Shown: positions 44,681 through 53,468, counted from the stretch's first letter. The stretch: 64,000 nt of DNA from Actinoallomurus bryophytorum (GCF_006716425.1 NZ_VFOZ01000002.1:744001-808000), one strand, 5' to 3'. Program-made: numbers and translations. The notes: a model not told the origin generated them from the letters alone.

Positions 44681-44980
44681 TTAAAAGTCGATGAGCTCGA
44701 CGGTTACGGTCGCGATGTCACCTGCGTCGAGAGCTTCGGCTGTGCGGACAGCGCGTTTGATGGGCAGTACGTAGCTGCCACGCGAGCTGTCCGGGAAGAT
44801 CGAGGTCTTCCAGGTGCTCACGCCGACCGTGACCCGCACCCGCAGCGAACCGAAGCCGCGGCGGGCTCCGCCGGCCAGGTCCCGGATCTCCTCGGAAGCC
44901 TCGGTAGGCAGGCTCACGAAGGTCCAAGTGTCGGCGCGCCGGGCGTCCCATATCCACAGCTCGCCATCGAAAACGACCAT
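44681..44980 (-). CDS. DUF1905-domain protein
   Basis: 99 residues from ATG at 44980; the upstream open frame lacks a better start. It matches the compact DUF1905 fold: FDGELWIWDARRADTWTFVSLP, GSLRVRVTVGVSTWKTSIFP and YVLPIKRAVRTAEALDAGD. Small cytoplasmic domain of unknown role, sometimes fused to YdeI-like proteins. It is complete here, although both neighbours are relics. Confidence 0.8.
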   Translation of the reverse strand: MVVFDGELWIWDARRADTWTFVSLPTEASEEIRDLAGGARRGFGSLRVRVTVGVSTWKTSIFPDSSRGSYVLPIKRAVRTAEALDAGDIATVTVELIDF

Positions 44981-44993
44981 GAGTTCATCATGA

Positions 44994-45629
44994 CGCTGGA
45001 GTCCGACAGTCCCTGGGCTGCGCGGCCTGTGGGGACGCACGCCTGCCGCGCTCTACCGCAGGGCCCTGGCCACTGACGCGGCGGCGGGCCGGGTCCGTGC
45101 GTTGGTCGCTGGGTTGGGCGAATGCGGCGCCCACGGCGACCTGGATGTACTGCTGCCTTTCCTGCGGCACGAGAGTCCAAGAGTGCGGGCGGAAGCGGTA
45201 CGCGCCGTGCGTCGCCTGGGTGGATCTCTCACCCAGATCGTGGGGATGCTCGCCGACCCCGCCCCGGTGGTCGTCCGTGCGGTCAACGCGGCGCTGCGTA
45301 CGGAGCCTTCCGCTGTGCCGGTCGCTCAACTATGGGAGTTGCTGGCCGCCGATTCGCCCGCTCACGTACGGCTGGGAGCCTACGAGCGGCTGCGCACAAG
45401 CGACACCTGGACCCGTGTTCACGTCGACCTCCACCTCCTGGCCGCCCATGACGTGGAACTCGGCCACCGGGCGCACGCCGACCTGACCGCCTGGCTTCAG
45501 GGCGGAGCTGCGACCACCTACCGCAAGCCCTCGCCCGAGGCGCTGTAACGAATCAGCCCCCTGATAGACGGAACCGCGCACCTACTCGACGCCCAACACA
45601 CCCGCCAACTGCGCTGGCACCTGCCGCGG
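44994..45629 (+). pseudogene. HEAT-repeat protein relic (5'-truncated, with premature stop)
   Basis: Coding character begins upstream of any start codon: from about 44994 the frame reads through LYRRALATDAAAGRVRALVAG without ATG, GTG or TTG before TTG at 45102. HEAT units follow (HGDLDVLLPFLRHESPRVRA, LTQIVGMLADPAPVVVRAVN). TAA at 45546-45548 ends the frame, but the same frame continues sensibly as RISPLIDGTAHLLDAQHTRQ, then LRWHLPR, so the stop is probably a CAA-to-TAA nonsense change. The 5' part of the gene is missing. The frame from 45102 to 45548 could still give 148 residues. Confidence 0.6.
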
Positions 45630-45717
45630 AGCGGGCCATCACTCCTGATCTCGACGACGGCGCTCATCTGCCGATACGCGGATTCGTCGCACTCGCTAAA
45701 TCGGCGTGCTCGTACGG

Positions 45718-46128
45718 TCAGTGGATCGCCTGTCCCAGGGCCAGGAGGTTGCCCTCGCTGTCGCGGAAGAACGCGCCGCGCTCACCGTTTCCTTTGCTCG
45801 GGTAGTTGCCGGGGACGGTCACGACGTCGCCCTCGGCCGTGAAGTGGGGGACATCGACCTTTTCAAGGAGAAGTCCGCGTGCGCGTAGCTCGGCCACGAC
45901 CCGGTCGAGGTCGTCCACCTCGAATCCGATCTGCGTCGAGGTGCCCGAAGCGGCTCCAGAGGAGAGAAAGAGGTGGAACTCCGTCGTCCCGCACACGTAG
46001 CGCAGTCCGCCCTCGCGTTCCTCGACGGCCTCGAGGCCGAGACGATCCCGGTAGAACCGCCGCGCCCGATCCAGATCCTGCACGGGAAGCTTGGTAACGG
46101 CATGCGCGGAATCCAGCGGCCCGGCCAT
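45718..46128 (-). CDS. VOC-family (glyoxalase/bleomycin-resistance-like) protein
   Basis: 136 residues from ATG at 46128, with GAGGAG 7 nt upstream; the longer open frame is not coding. Vicinal-oxygen-chelate fold with paired beta-alpha-beta-beta-beta modules: KLPVQDLDRARRFYRDRLGL and TQIGFEVDDLDRVVAELRARG, ending in RDSEGNLLALGQAI. Metal-binding candidates are the His/Glu residues at strand ends (TEFHLFL, SEGNLL). Function could be detoxification or antibiotic sequestration; the substrate is not determinable. Confidence 0.87.
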   Translation of the reverse strand: MAGPLDSAHAVTKLPVQDLDRARRFYRDRLGLEAVEEREGGLRYVCGTTEFHLFLSSGAASGTSTQIGFEVDDLDRVVAELRARGLLLEKVDVPHFTAEGDVVTVPGNYPSKGNGERGAFFRDSEGNLLALGQAIH

Positions 46129-46203
46129 GGCATGTCTCCTCATCGCGGCGATCAGCGAGCACCATGGAGATCGTAGCCAGCACCGACGGTGTAGAAGGAT
46201 CCA

Positions 46204-46827
46204 GTGAACTCCTGCGAGCGAGAACCCGCCACCGTGATCTTGTTCCATTCGATGTTCGGCCTGCGGCTCGTGGAGCTGAGCGCGGCCAGGCGCCTGCGCG
46301 AGTCCGGCCACCGGGTCGTCACCCCCGACCTGTTCGCCGGCGCCGTCGCGGGCGAACAGGGTGCGACACCAGTACTGGAGGACGGCTTCGCGCTCATGGA
46401 ACGCATCGGCTGGGACACGATCGTCACACGCGCCCGCGCCGCCGTCCGCGACCTGCCCGCCGACGCGGTTCTCGGCGGGTTCTCGATGGGAGTGGGCGTG
46501 ATCGGCAGCTTATGGCCCGGCCGGCCGAGGGCCGCCGGCGTGTTCTGCCTCCACGCGACCACCACCGTGCCCGAGAACATCCCCTCCGGCACACCGGTAC
46601 AGACCCACGCCGCCATCGACGACCCGTTCGCCCCACCCGGCCAGCTGGCCGCGTTCCAGACCAGCGCGGCACACGCCGGAGCCGACGCCACCCTGCACAC
46701 CTACCCCGGCGCCGGCCACTTCTACACCGACCCCAGCCTGCCGGACCACGACCCCACCGCCACCGATCGCACCTGGCAACACGTCGACACGCTCCTCCAC
46801 AACGCCCGTCAACGCACATCGCACTGA
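46204..46827 (+). CDS. Dienelactone hydrolase-family alpha/beta-hydrolase
   Basis: 207 residues from GTG at 46204, with GAAGGAT 4-5 nt upstream. ILFHSMFGLR, then the nucleophile elbow GGFSMGV carries Ser where true dienelactone hydrolases have Cys. The Asp (AIDDPFAPP) and His (PGAGHFY) are in the right order. Catalysis is therefore probably by a Ser triad. A TTA leucine codon at 46510-46512 suggests bldA-dependent translation. It is divergent from the VOC gene across 75 bp. Confidence 0.85.
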   Translation: MNSCEREPATVILFHSMFGLRLVELSAARRLRESGHRVVTPDLFAGAVAGEQGATPVLEDGFALMERIGWDTIVTRARAAVRDLPADAVLGGFSMGVGVIGSLWPGRPRAAGVFCLHATTTVPENIPSGTPVQTHAAIDDPFAPPGQLAAFQTSAAHAGADATLHTYPGAGHFYTDPSLPDHDPTATDRTWQHVDTLLHNARQRTSH

Positions 46828-46886
46828 CCCGGCACTCCGCCACCCGCAAGAAGCCGCTGCGAAACGACCCCGCGATGAAGGTCGCC

Positions 46887-47239
46887 TTATCCCGCCGGGG
46901 CCGGGGACAGGGCCCGTGGCGGGGTTCGGTCATGCCAAGCCCGCAGGACGGCTTCGGTGAGTGTGGTCGAGACGCCCGCTGTCGTGTCCACCTCCAGGTC
47001 GTACGGTCCGAAGGTGTGGTCTGGGTCCACCAGGCGAACGACCCCGAGCCGTCTCGGCGGTCGGGCAGCATGCCGGCGGCCACGAACTGGTCGGAGGACA
47101 CGTGCAGGAACGGCTCGTCGAGCGCGCGCTGCAGCGCTTTGGCCAGCGTCGACTTGCCTGAACTGGAGGCGCCGTTGAGGAGGATCACCCGGCCGGGACC
47201 ACGGAGAGAAGGACTGGGCTCCACCTCCCCAGCATGCAC
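46887..47239 (-). pseudogene. Chloramphenicol phosphotransferase-like gene with internal deletion and frameshift
   Basis: From GTG at 47239 one frame gives the N-terminus of a CPT-like kinase: GRVILLNGASSSGKSTLAKA (P-loop GASSSGKS) and HVSSDQFVAAGMLPDRR. After about 47045 the coding switches frame to DHTFGPYDLEVDTTAG, then VSTTLTEAVLRAWHDRTP, the family's normal C-terminus, with stop at 46887. About 90 residues between these parts are missing and the frames do not match, so the gene is dead. The family phosphorylates small hydroxylated compounds such as chloramphenicol. Confidence 0.75.
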
Positions 47240-47386
47240 GAAGGCTGCACGCTCATGCCCGCACAGAGCCGTACGTGCGTGCTTGCCGTCACGCCGGTGT
47301 CGAGGACCGGATCAATAGAGCCGCGATCGCGCTGCGGGCGGCTTCGAGGGACCGTCTGAGGCGCACGCGCTTGCGCCGCGCTGTCC

Positions 47387-48058
47387 TCAGGGGGTTCCGG
47401 CGGGTCGTCCCCCCGGGCCGACGCGATCGCGTTCGGCGGCCAGGCGCAGCGTCTGCGGGGACAACGGGGCGAGCAGGACGGCGGAGACCAGGTCGATGAG
47501 GTGGCTGACGAACAGCCGGTCGTCGGCGTGCGGGCCGGACTGGGCGCGGCGGGCCAGTTCGGTCACCGTGAACCGGACGGCGACGAACCTTCGGTGCAGG
47601 CGCGTCGCGTCCTCCTCCAGCAGCGGTGCGGTCAGCGACCGCCAGCGGAACGTGCTGTCCGCCGGGTCGCTCACGCTCGCCCGGGCGATCACCGGCTCGG
47701 GGCGGTTGACCAGCTCGCCGAGGATCTGGAGGTAGGCCCGGCCGGCGGGGTCGGCGAGCTTGGCGGCCAGGGGGCGTACGAGGGCGGCGGACAGGGTCGG
47801 GACCTCGCCCTCGTTACCGGCCTCGTACGTGTCGAGCAGCGCGTGCCGGGCGATCTCGACGTCGCGCTGGTGCCGCTCGAGGACGGCGCGCAGCAGGCCG
47901 CGGCGGTCGCCGAAGTGATACTGCAGAGCGGTAACGTTTTTAGCGCCGGAGGCGCGCACGATCTCCCGCAGACTGACGCCGTTGACGCCTTCGGAGGCGA
48001 AGAGGCGCTCCGCCGTGTCGATGAGGCGATCCCGCGTCTCGCGCCCGGCCGTGCCCAC
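47387..48058 (-). CDS. TetR-family transcriptional regulator
   Basis: 223 residues from GTG at 48058. N-terminal HTH: RLIDTAERLFASEGVNGVSL, REIVRASGAKNVTALQYHFG, with the typical TetR DRRGLLRAVLERH continuation. The C-terminal half resembles the TetR_C_23-like ligand domain. It is divergent from the phosphotransferase/acyl-CoA dehydrogenase/ligase genes across 71 bp, so it is the likely repressor of that catabolic unit, with an acyl-CoA ligand (inference). Confidence 0.9.
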   Translation of the reverse strand: MGTAGRETRDRLIDTAERLFASEGVNGVSLREIVRASGAKNVTALQYHFGDRRGLLRAVLERHQRDVEIARHALLDTYEAGNEGEVPTLSAALVRPLAAKLADPAGRAYLQILGELVNRPEPVIARASVSDPADSTFRWRSLTAPLLEEDATRLHRRFVAVRFTVTELARRAQSGPHADDRLFVSHLIDLVSAVLLAPLSPQTLRLAAERDRVGPGGRPAGTP

Positions 48059-48129
48059 GTTTCAATTCAACCACATTGACCTTTAATGCAGGTGAATCAT
48101 AAGCTCACTGTCGCGGAGGTTCCCCCTGA

Positions 48130-49176
48130 ATGCAGCATGACCCTATCGACCCGAGCCTGGTCGACTTCGATGTTCTCTCGGACTGGATGGACGGCCAGGC
48201 CCTGCCGGGTGGCGCGTTCGAGGAGGTCGAGCGGCTCGGCGGCGGCACGCAGAACATCCTGGTCCGCTTCCGCCGCGGAGACCGCGAGTACGTCCTGCGC
48301 CGGCCGCCGGCGCACCTGCGGCCCAAGAGCAACGACGCGCTGCGGCGCGAGGCACGGGTGCTGGCCGCGCTCGACGGCACCGGCGTACGCGCCCCGCGCC
48401 TGATCGCGGCCTGTACCGACGAGGACGTCATGGGCGGCGCCGTCTTCTACCTCATGGAGTCGGTGCGCGGTTTCAACCCCACGACCACGCTGCCCGAGCT
48501 CCACGCGGGCGACCCCGCCGTACGGCACCGGATGGGCCTGTCGGCCGCCGCCGCCCTCGCCGAGCTCGGCGCGGTCGACCACGTGGCCGTCGGCCTGGGC
48601 GACCTCGGGCGGCCGGAGGGGTTCCTCGAACGCCAGGTCGGCCGGTGGCTGTCGGAGCTGGAGTCCTACAACGCGCTGGCCGGCTATCCGGGGCCGGACA
48701 TCCCGGGGCTGATGGACGTCGCCTCCTGGCTGGAGGCCGGACGGCCGCGCGACTGGCGGCCGGGGATCATGCACGGCGACTTCCACCTGGCCAACCTGCT
48801 GTACTCCTTCGACGGCCCCGAGGTCGCCGCGATCGTCGACTGGGAGATGTGCACGATCGGCGACCCGCTGCTCGACCTGGGCTGGCTGGTCGCGACCTGG
48901 CCGGATGGGGAGAACGCGCGAACGTCGGGGACGATCGGGGCGGCGGGTGGCCTGCCCTCCACCGCCGAGCTGGCGGAGGTCTACGCCGCCGGCTCGAACC
49001 GCGACCTGTCGGCACTGACCTGGTACGCCGTGCTCGCCTGCTTCAAGCTCGGCATCGTGCTGGAGGGCACGCACGCCCGCGCGTTCGCCGGCAAGGCATC
49101 CAAGGACGTCGGCGACCTGCTGCACGCGATGACGCTCGGGCTCTTCGCCCGTGCCCACACCTTCATGGAGGCGTGA
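48130..49176 (+). CDS. Phosphotransferase-family (APH/ACAD10-like) kinase
   Basis: 348 residues from ATG at 48130, with GGAGG 9 nt upstream. Aminoglycoside-phosphotransferase fold: GGGTQNILVRFRRGDREYVL (nucleotide loop), the Brenner motif MHGDFHLANLL (catalytic Asp, Asn) and the metal-binding VDWEMCTIGDPLLDLGW. It is coupled to an acyl-CoA dehydrogenase by a 1-nt overlap (TGATG), the same pairing as in the ACAD10/11 two-domain proteins, where the kinase domain phosphorylates a hydroxyacyl-CoA before elimination by the dehydrogenase. This gives a specific role: 4-hydroxyacid degradation. That role is inference from the family. Confidence 0.88.
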   Translation: MQHDPIDPSLVDFDVLSDWMDGQALPGGAFEEVERLGGGTQNILVRFRRGDREYVLRRPPAHLRPKSNDALRREARVLAALDGTGVRAPRLIAACTDEDVMGGAVFYLMESVRGFNPTTTLPELHAGDPAVRHRMGLSAAAALAELGAVDHVAVGLGDLGRPEGFLERQVGRWLSELESYNALAGYPGPDIPGLMDVASWLEAGRPRDWRPGIMHGDFHLANLLYSFDGPEVAAIVDWEMCTIGDPLLDLGWLVATWPDGENARTSGTIGAAGGLPSTAELAEVYAAGSNRDLSALTWYAVLACFKLGIVLEGTHARAFAGKASKDVGDLLHAMTLGLFARAHTFMEA

Positions 49177-50444
49177 TGTGGGACTTTTCCACCGAGCCCG
49201 AGTTCCAGGCGAAACTGGACTGGATGGACGCGTTCATCCGTGACGAGGTCGAGCCGCTCGATCTGGTGTACGGCGGCAAGGCGTACATGCCGCTGGACGA
49301 CGAGACACGCCCGATCGTCGAGCCGCTGAAGGCCCAGGTGCGCGAACAGGGCCTCTGGGCCTGCCACCTGGGCCCTGACCTGGGTGGCCAGGGGTACGGT
49401 CAGCTCAAGCTCGCTTTGATGAATGAGCTGATCGGGCGGTCCCCGTGGGCATCGGTGATCTTCGGCTGCCAGGCGCCGGACACCGGGAACGCCGAGATCA
49501 TCGCGATGTACGGCACCGAGGAGCAGAAGGCCCGCTACCTCAAGCCACTGCTGGACGGCGAGTGCTTCTCGGGCTTTTCGATGACGGAGCCGCACGCCGG
49601 CTCGGACCCTCGCCTGTTCCGTACGCGCGCGGTCCGCGACGGCGACGGCTGGGTGATCAGCGGAGAGAAGTACTTCACCTCCAACGCGGCCAACGCGGCG
49701 TTCCTCATCGTGATGGCGGTGACCGACCCGGACGCGCACCCGTACCAGCGGATGTCGATGTTCCTGGTGCCCACCGACACCCCGGGCGTCGAGATCGTGC
49801 GCAACATCTCGACGATGGGCCACCGCGGCGACGGCGGTCACGCCCACATCCGCTACAACGACGCGGCCGTCGGCCCGGAGTCACTGCTCGGCGAGGCCGG
49901 CGGGGCGTTCGCGATCTCCCAGGCGCGCCTCGGCGGCGGCCGGATCCACCACGCGATGCGTACGGTCGCCGCGGTGAAGAAGGCCTTCGACATGATGTGC
50001 GAGCGTGCGCTGTCGCGGGAGACCCACGACGGCAACCTCGCCGGCAAGCAGCTCGTGCAGGCCGCCATCGCCGACTCCTACATCGAGATCCAGCAGTTCC
50101 GGCTGCTGATCCTGCACACGGCCTGGCTGATCGACCAGTCCTCCACCAAGGAGGCACGGACCCAGATCGCCGCCTGCAAGGTGGCCGCCGCGCGCGTCTT
50201 CCACGACGTCGTCTACCGGGCGATGCACATCCACGGCGCGCTCGGGGTCTCCAGCGACACTCCCCTGGCGCGGCTCTGGCAGTCCGCGCCGCTGATGGGC
50301 ATCATGGACGGCCCCACCGAGGTCCACCAGTCCTCCATCGCACGCCGGGTGCTCCGGCAGTACGAGCCCGCCACGGGCCCCTGGCCCACCGAGTACCTGC
50401 CGGACAAGATCGCCGCCGCCCGCGAAAAATTCGGAGTGGATTGA
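49176..50444 (+). CDS. Acyl-CoA dehydrogenase (ACAD10/11-like)
   Basis: 422 residues from ATG at 49176, which shares one base with the preceding stop. FAD-binding acyl-CoA dehydrogenase fold: GFSMTEPHAGSDPRLFRTRA, WVISGEKYFTSNAANAAFLI, GGGRIHHAMRTVAAVKKAFDM, and a C-terminal QIAACKVAAARVFHDVVYRAMHIHG region. The tail DGPTEVHQSSIARRVL is typical. Together with the upstream kinase it reproduces the ACAD10/11 pair as two polypeptides. An IS element sits immediately downstream, separating it from the next catabolic gene. Confidence 0.92.
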   Translation: MWDFSTEPEFQAKLDWMDAFIRDEVEPLDLVYGGKAYMPLDDETRPIVEPLKAQVREQGLWACHLGPDLGGQGYGQLKLALMNELIGRSPWASVIFGCQAPDTGNAEIIAMYGTEEQKARYLKPLLDGECFSGFSMTEPHAGSDPRLFRTRAVRDGDGWVISGEKYFTSNAANAAFLIVMAVTDPDAHPYQRMSMFLVPTDTPGVEIVRNISTMGHRGDGGHAHIRYNDAAVGPESLLGEAGGAFAISQARLGGGRIHHAMRTVAAVKKAFDMMCERALSRETHDGNLAGKQLVQAAIADSYIEIQQFRLLILHTAWLIDQSSTKEARTQIAACKVAAARVFHDVVYRAMHIHGALGVSSDTPLARLWQSAPLMGIMDGPTEVHQSSIARRVLRQYEPATGPWPTEYLPDKIAAAREKFGVD

Positions 50445-50445
50445 C

Positions 50446-51778
50446 GTCCTCCCCTGCCTGAAGGGCGGGGATTTCAACCCATTCCTATCCCGGAAGGAGG
50501 AGGAGTTGAGGTTCGCGGTTCGCAGGCTCAGGCAATCCCGAGCCTCCCCGCGCAGCAACCGCCCGCCCGGCGGCCGAATCGGCGATGTTGCGTGCCGCGT
50601 TGACGTCGGCGTTGGCCGCATGCCCGCAGGCAACGCACCGGAAGAAGGCTTGGCTCTCGCGACTCTCCGCGGCGGTGTGGCTGCAGGTGTTGCAGGTCTG
50701 CGACGTGTAACGCGGACTGACCTTGACCACCCGTCCAGGTGCTTTGTGTTCCAGCCGGGCCACCAGCCGCCCCCACCCACTGGCCAGGATGCCGCGGTTC
50801 AACCCACGCTTTTGAGCGACATTCCTGCCAGGCTCAGCGAGGGTACCCCTGGCCGAGCGGGTCATCGCCACGATCTTCAGGTCCTCGACACCGATCACGT
50901 CGAACCGGCGCGCCAGATCGGTGCTGGTCTTCTCCACCCAGTCCTTACGCCGATCGAATTCGCGGGCCTTCAGCCGGGCGATCGCCGCCGACAGGTTCGC
51001 CCTGCGGTTGGACCCGCGTCGCGCTTTCGCGCGTCTGCGCTGCAGCCGCAAACGCCGTTCCGCCTCTGTTTTACGCAGGCCGGGTGCGGACAGCAGTTGC
51101 CCCGTGGACAAGGCCGCACTGACCCTCACACCCCGGTCCACGCCCACGACGTCACCATTCCCTGGTCCGGGGATCGGTTCAGGGATCGCGGCGAACGCGA
51201 CATGCCAACGGCCCGCCCGGTCACAGGTCACCCGGAACGATTTGACGGCTTCGGGGACGGCACGGGACCGGCGGAACCGCACCCACCCCACCTTCGGGAT
51301 CCTCACCTCACCGACATGCCGGGACAGACGCCGCACGTCACCGAGTTTGACCGCGACGATCCGGAACCCCTCGCCCCGCCCACGCACACGCCACGTCGGC
51401 CGCCGATGGGTCCCGGCGAAGAAGTTCGCCATCGCCTGGGCGAAGTCTCTAAGCGCTTGTTGCTGCACCACAACCGACCCGGCGGCCAACCACCCGAACT
51501 CCGCGCGGGCTTCGGTCAACTGACGGCCCTGCTCAGCGAACCCAGGCGCGGACCTCAGCCCGGAACGCCAATGGGCATGCTGCTCAACCGCCAAATTCCA
51601 CACGAACCGGGCGTGCCCGCAATGCTCGGTCAGCACGGCCTCCTAGGCAGGCGAGGGCTGAAGACGGAAGCGGGACACGGCCACCAAATTAACGACCCCC
51701 ACCGACAAAACCTGGAGAACACCATGACCGACCACGCCGCGTTCCCTCCCCGGCCTCAAGGACGGGATCTCCACGCTG
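50446..51778 (-). mobile_element. IS200/IS605-type (IS1341-like) element carrying tnpB only
   Basis: One tnpB gene is flanked by related subterminal hairpins: CCCCTGCCTGAAGGGCGGGG at about 50454-50473 and CCCCGGCCTCAAGGACGGG at about 51747-51766. These resemble the imperfect hairpin ends of this superfamily. There are no terminal inverted repeats or target duplications, as expected. tnpA is absent, so movement would need a TnpA in trans. The element lies exactly between the acyl-CoA dehydrogenase stop and the acyl-CoA ligase start. Exact ends are approximate. Confidence 0.7.
50485..51636 (-). CDS. tnpB: TnpB / OrfB RNA-guided nuclease-type protein with an upstream amber codon
   Basis: 383 residues from GTG at 51636. 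The RuvC-like centre is complete: GVDRGVRVSA (first Asp), GVEDLKIVAM (Glu) and ADVNAARNIA (last Asp). The zinc finger has two CxxC pairs (CNTC and CVAC). The same frame continues 5' of this start as VAVSRFRLQPSP, but TAG at 51643-51645 interrupts it where relatives have a Gln (CAG to TAG). The usual N-terminal beta strand is thus cut off: full-length TnpB would begin near 51684. The shortened protein may be inactive. Family members cleave DNA guided by an RNA from the element's right end. Confidence 0.85.
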   Translation of the reverse strand: MLTEHCGHARFVWNLAVEQHAHWRSGLRSAPGFAEQGRQLTEARAEFGWLAAGSVVVQQQALRDFAQAMANFFAGTHRRPTWRVRGRGEGFRIVAVKLGDVRRLSRHVGEVRIPKVGWVRFRRSRAVPEAVKSFRVTCDRAGRWHVAFAAIPEPIPGPGNGDVVGVDRGVRVSAALSTGQLLSAPGLRKTEAERRLRLQRRRAKARRGSNRRANLSAAIARLKAREFDRRKDWVEKTSTDLARRFDVIGVEDLKIVAMTRSARGTLAEPGRNVAQKRGLNRGILASGWGRLVARLEHKAPGRVVKVSPRYTSQTCNTCSHTAAESRESQAFFRCVACGHAANADVNAARNIADSAAGRAVAARGGSGLPEPANREPQLLLLPG

Positions 51779-51791
51779 TAGGTGCCTGGTG

Positions 51792-53468
51792 ATGCAGAGC
51801 CTCAAAGAGGTCAGCGCCCTGGTGACCGCGCCAGGACAGTTGTTCGAGATGGACGAGGTCGAGATCCGCGGCACGCGTACCCGGGTCTGGAAGCACGCCC
51901 CGCCCTCGCTCCGGTCGATCCTGGAGATCAGCCGGCTCCACGGGGACAAGACGTTCCTGGTCTACGAGGACGACCGGCTGACCTTCGAGGAGCACTTCCG
52001 GCACGCGGCGACGTTCGCGCACCGGCTCGCCTCGCGTCACGGCGTGCGTAAGGGCGACCGGGTGGCGATCGCGATGCGCAACTTCCCCGAATGGTCGGTC
52101 GCCTTCTGGGGGGCCGCGGCCATCGGCGCGGTGGTCGTCCCGCTCAACGCCTGGTGGACCGCGCCGGAGCTGGAGTACGGCCTGCGCGACAGCGGCGCGA
52201 AGGTCCTCGTCGCCGACGAGGAGCGTGCCGAACGGCTCGCCGGCCTGCTGCCGGAGCTCGGCATGCCGGCGGTCGTCGTACGGGGTTCCGGCGAGCCGCC
52301 CGAGGGCGCGGAGACCTACGACTCCTTCGTCGGTGACCTGGTCGGCGAGCTGCCCGAGGCCGCCATCGACCCGGACGACGACGCGACGATCTTCTATACG
52401 TCGGGGACGACCGGCCGCCCCAAGGGCGCGCTCGGCACCCAGCGCAACATCACCACGAACCCGGTGAGCCTCGCGTACGCGATGGCCGTGGCCGGTGTAC
52501 GCGGGGGCGGCGAGCTGGACGAGGTGGTCGCGCCCCGGCCCCGCGTGTCACTGCTGAGCGTGCCGCTGTTCCACGCGACGGGCTGCCACTCGGTGCTCGT
52601 CGCCAGCGCCCTGGCCGGCAGCACGATCGTGCTGATGCACAAGTGGAACCCCTCCCGCGCCCTCGAACTCATCGAGCGCGAGGGCGTCACGATGTTCGGC
52701 GGCGTACCCACGATGGCCTGGCAGGTGCTGACGTCGCCGGACTTCGGCAAGTACGACACCTCGAGCCTGACCTCGGTCTCGTACGGCGGCGCCCCCGCGG
52801 CCCCGACCCTGGTCGAAAAGATCAAGGAGCTGCTGCCGGAGCGCATCCCCGGCAACGGCTACGGCCTGACCGAGACCTCGTCGGTGACGACGTACAACGG
52901 CGGGATCAACTACCTGACCCACCCGGACAGCGTCGGCCCGCCGGTCGCGGTCTGCGACGTGAAGGTCGTCGACCCCGCGGGTTCGGAGCTGCCGGTCGGA
53001 GAGGTCGGTGAGCTGGTCATCAGGGGCCCGAACATCATCAAGGGCTACTGGAACCGCCCCGAGGCCACCGAAGGGGCCTTCATCGGCGGCTGGTTCCACA
53101 GTGGCGACCTGGCACGCGTCGACGAGGAGGGCTTCGTCTACATCGTCGACCGGGCCAAGGACATGCTCATCCGCGGTGGCGAGAACGTCTACTGCGCCGA
53201 GGTCGAGGCCGCGATCTATGAGAACCCGGCGGTCGCCGACGCGGCCGTCATCGGCGTCCCGCACGAGGTGCTCGGCGAGGAGGTCGGCGCGGTGGTCTGC
53301 CTGCGGCCGGGCGCCTCGCTGACATCGGACGACCTGCGAGCCTTCCTGCGGGAGCGGATCGCGGCGTTCAAGGTGCCGGTCCACGTCTGGTTCCGCGAGG
53401 GCGAGCTTCCCCGCAATCCGGGCGGCAAGATCCTCAAGACCCGCCTGCGCCAGGAGATTCTCAGCTGA
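51792..53468 (+). CDS. Class I adenylate-forming acyl-CoA ligase
   Basis: 558 residues from ATG at 51792 (GTG at 51789 also possible). ANL motifs: IFYTSGTTGRPKGALGTQRN (A3), NGYGLTETSSV (A5), FHSGDLARVDEEGFVYIVDR (A7), MLIRGGENVYCAEVE (A8) and PRNPGGKILKTRLRQEIL with the C-terminal catalytic Lys. It belongs to a different subgroup from the other two ligases in the window. It probably belonged to one operon with the phosphotransferase and acyl-CoA dehydrogenase before the IS element inserted in front of it; the insertion leaves only a poor ribosome-binding site (AGG). Confidence 0.92.
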   Translation: MQSLKEVSALVTAPGQLFEMDEVEIRGTRTRVWKHAPPSLRSILEISRLHGDKTFLVYEDDRLTFEEHFRHAATFAHRLASRHGVRKGDRVAIAMRNFPEWSVAFWGAAAIGAVVVPLNAWWTAPELEYGLRDSGAKVLVADEERAERLAGLLPELGMPAVVVRGSGEPPEGAETYDSFVGDLVGELPEAAIDPDDDATIFYTSGTTGRPKGALGTQRNITTNPVSLAYAMAVAGVRGGGELDEVVAPRPRVSLLSVPLFHATGCHSVLVASALAGSTIVLMHKWNPSRALELIEREGVTMFGGVPTMAWQVLTSPDFGKYDTSSLTSVSYGGAPAAPTLVEKIKELLPERIPGNGYGLTETSSVTTYNGGINYLTHPDSVGPPVAVCDVKVVDPAGSELPVGEVGELVIRGPNIIKGYWNRPEATEGAFIGGWFHSGDLARVDEEGFVYIVDRAKDMLIRGGENVYCAEVEAAIYENPAVADAAVIGVPHEVLGEEVGAVVCLRPGASLTSDDLRAFLRERIAAFKVPVHVWFREGELPRNPGGKILKTRLRQEILS

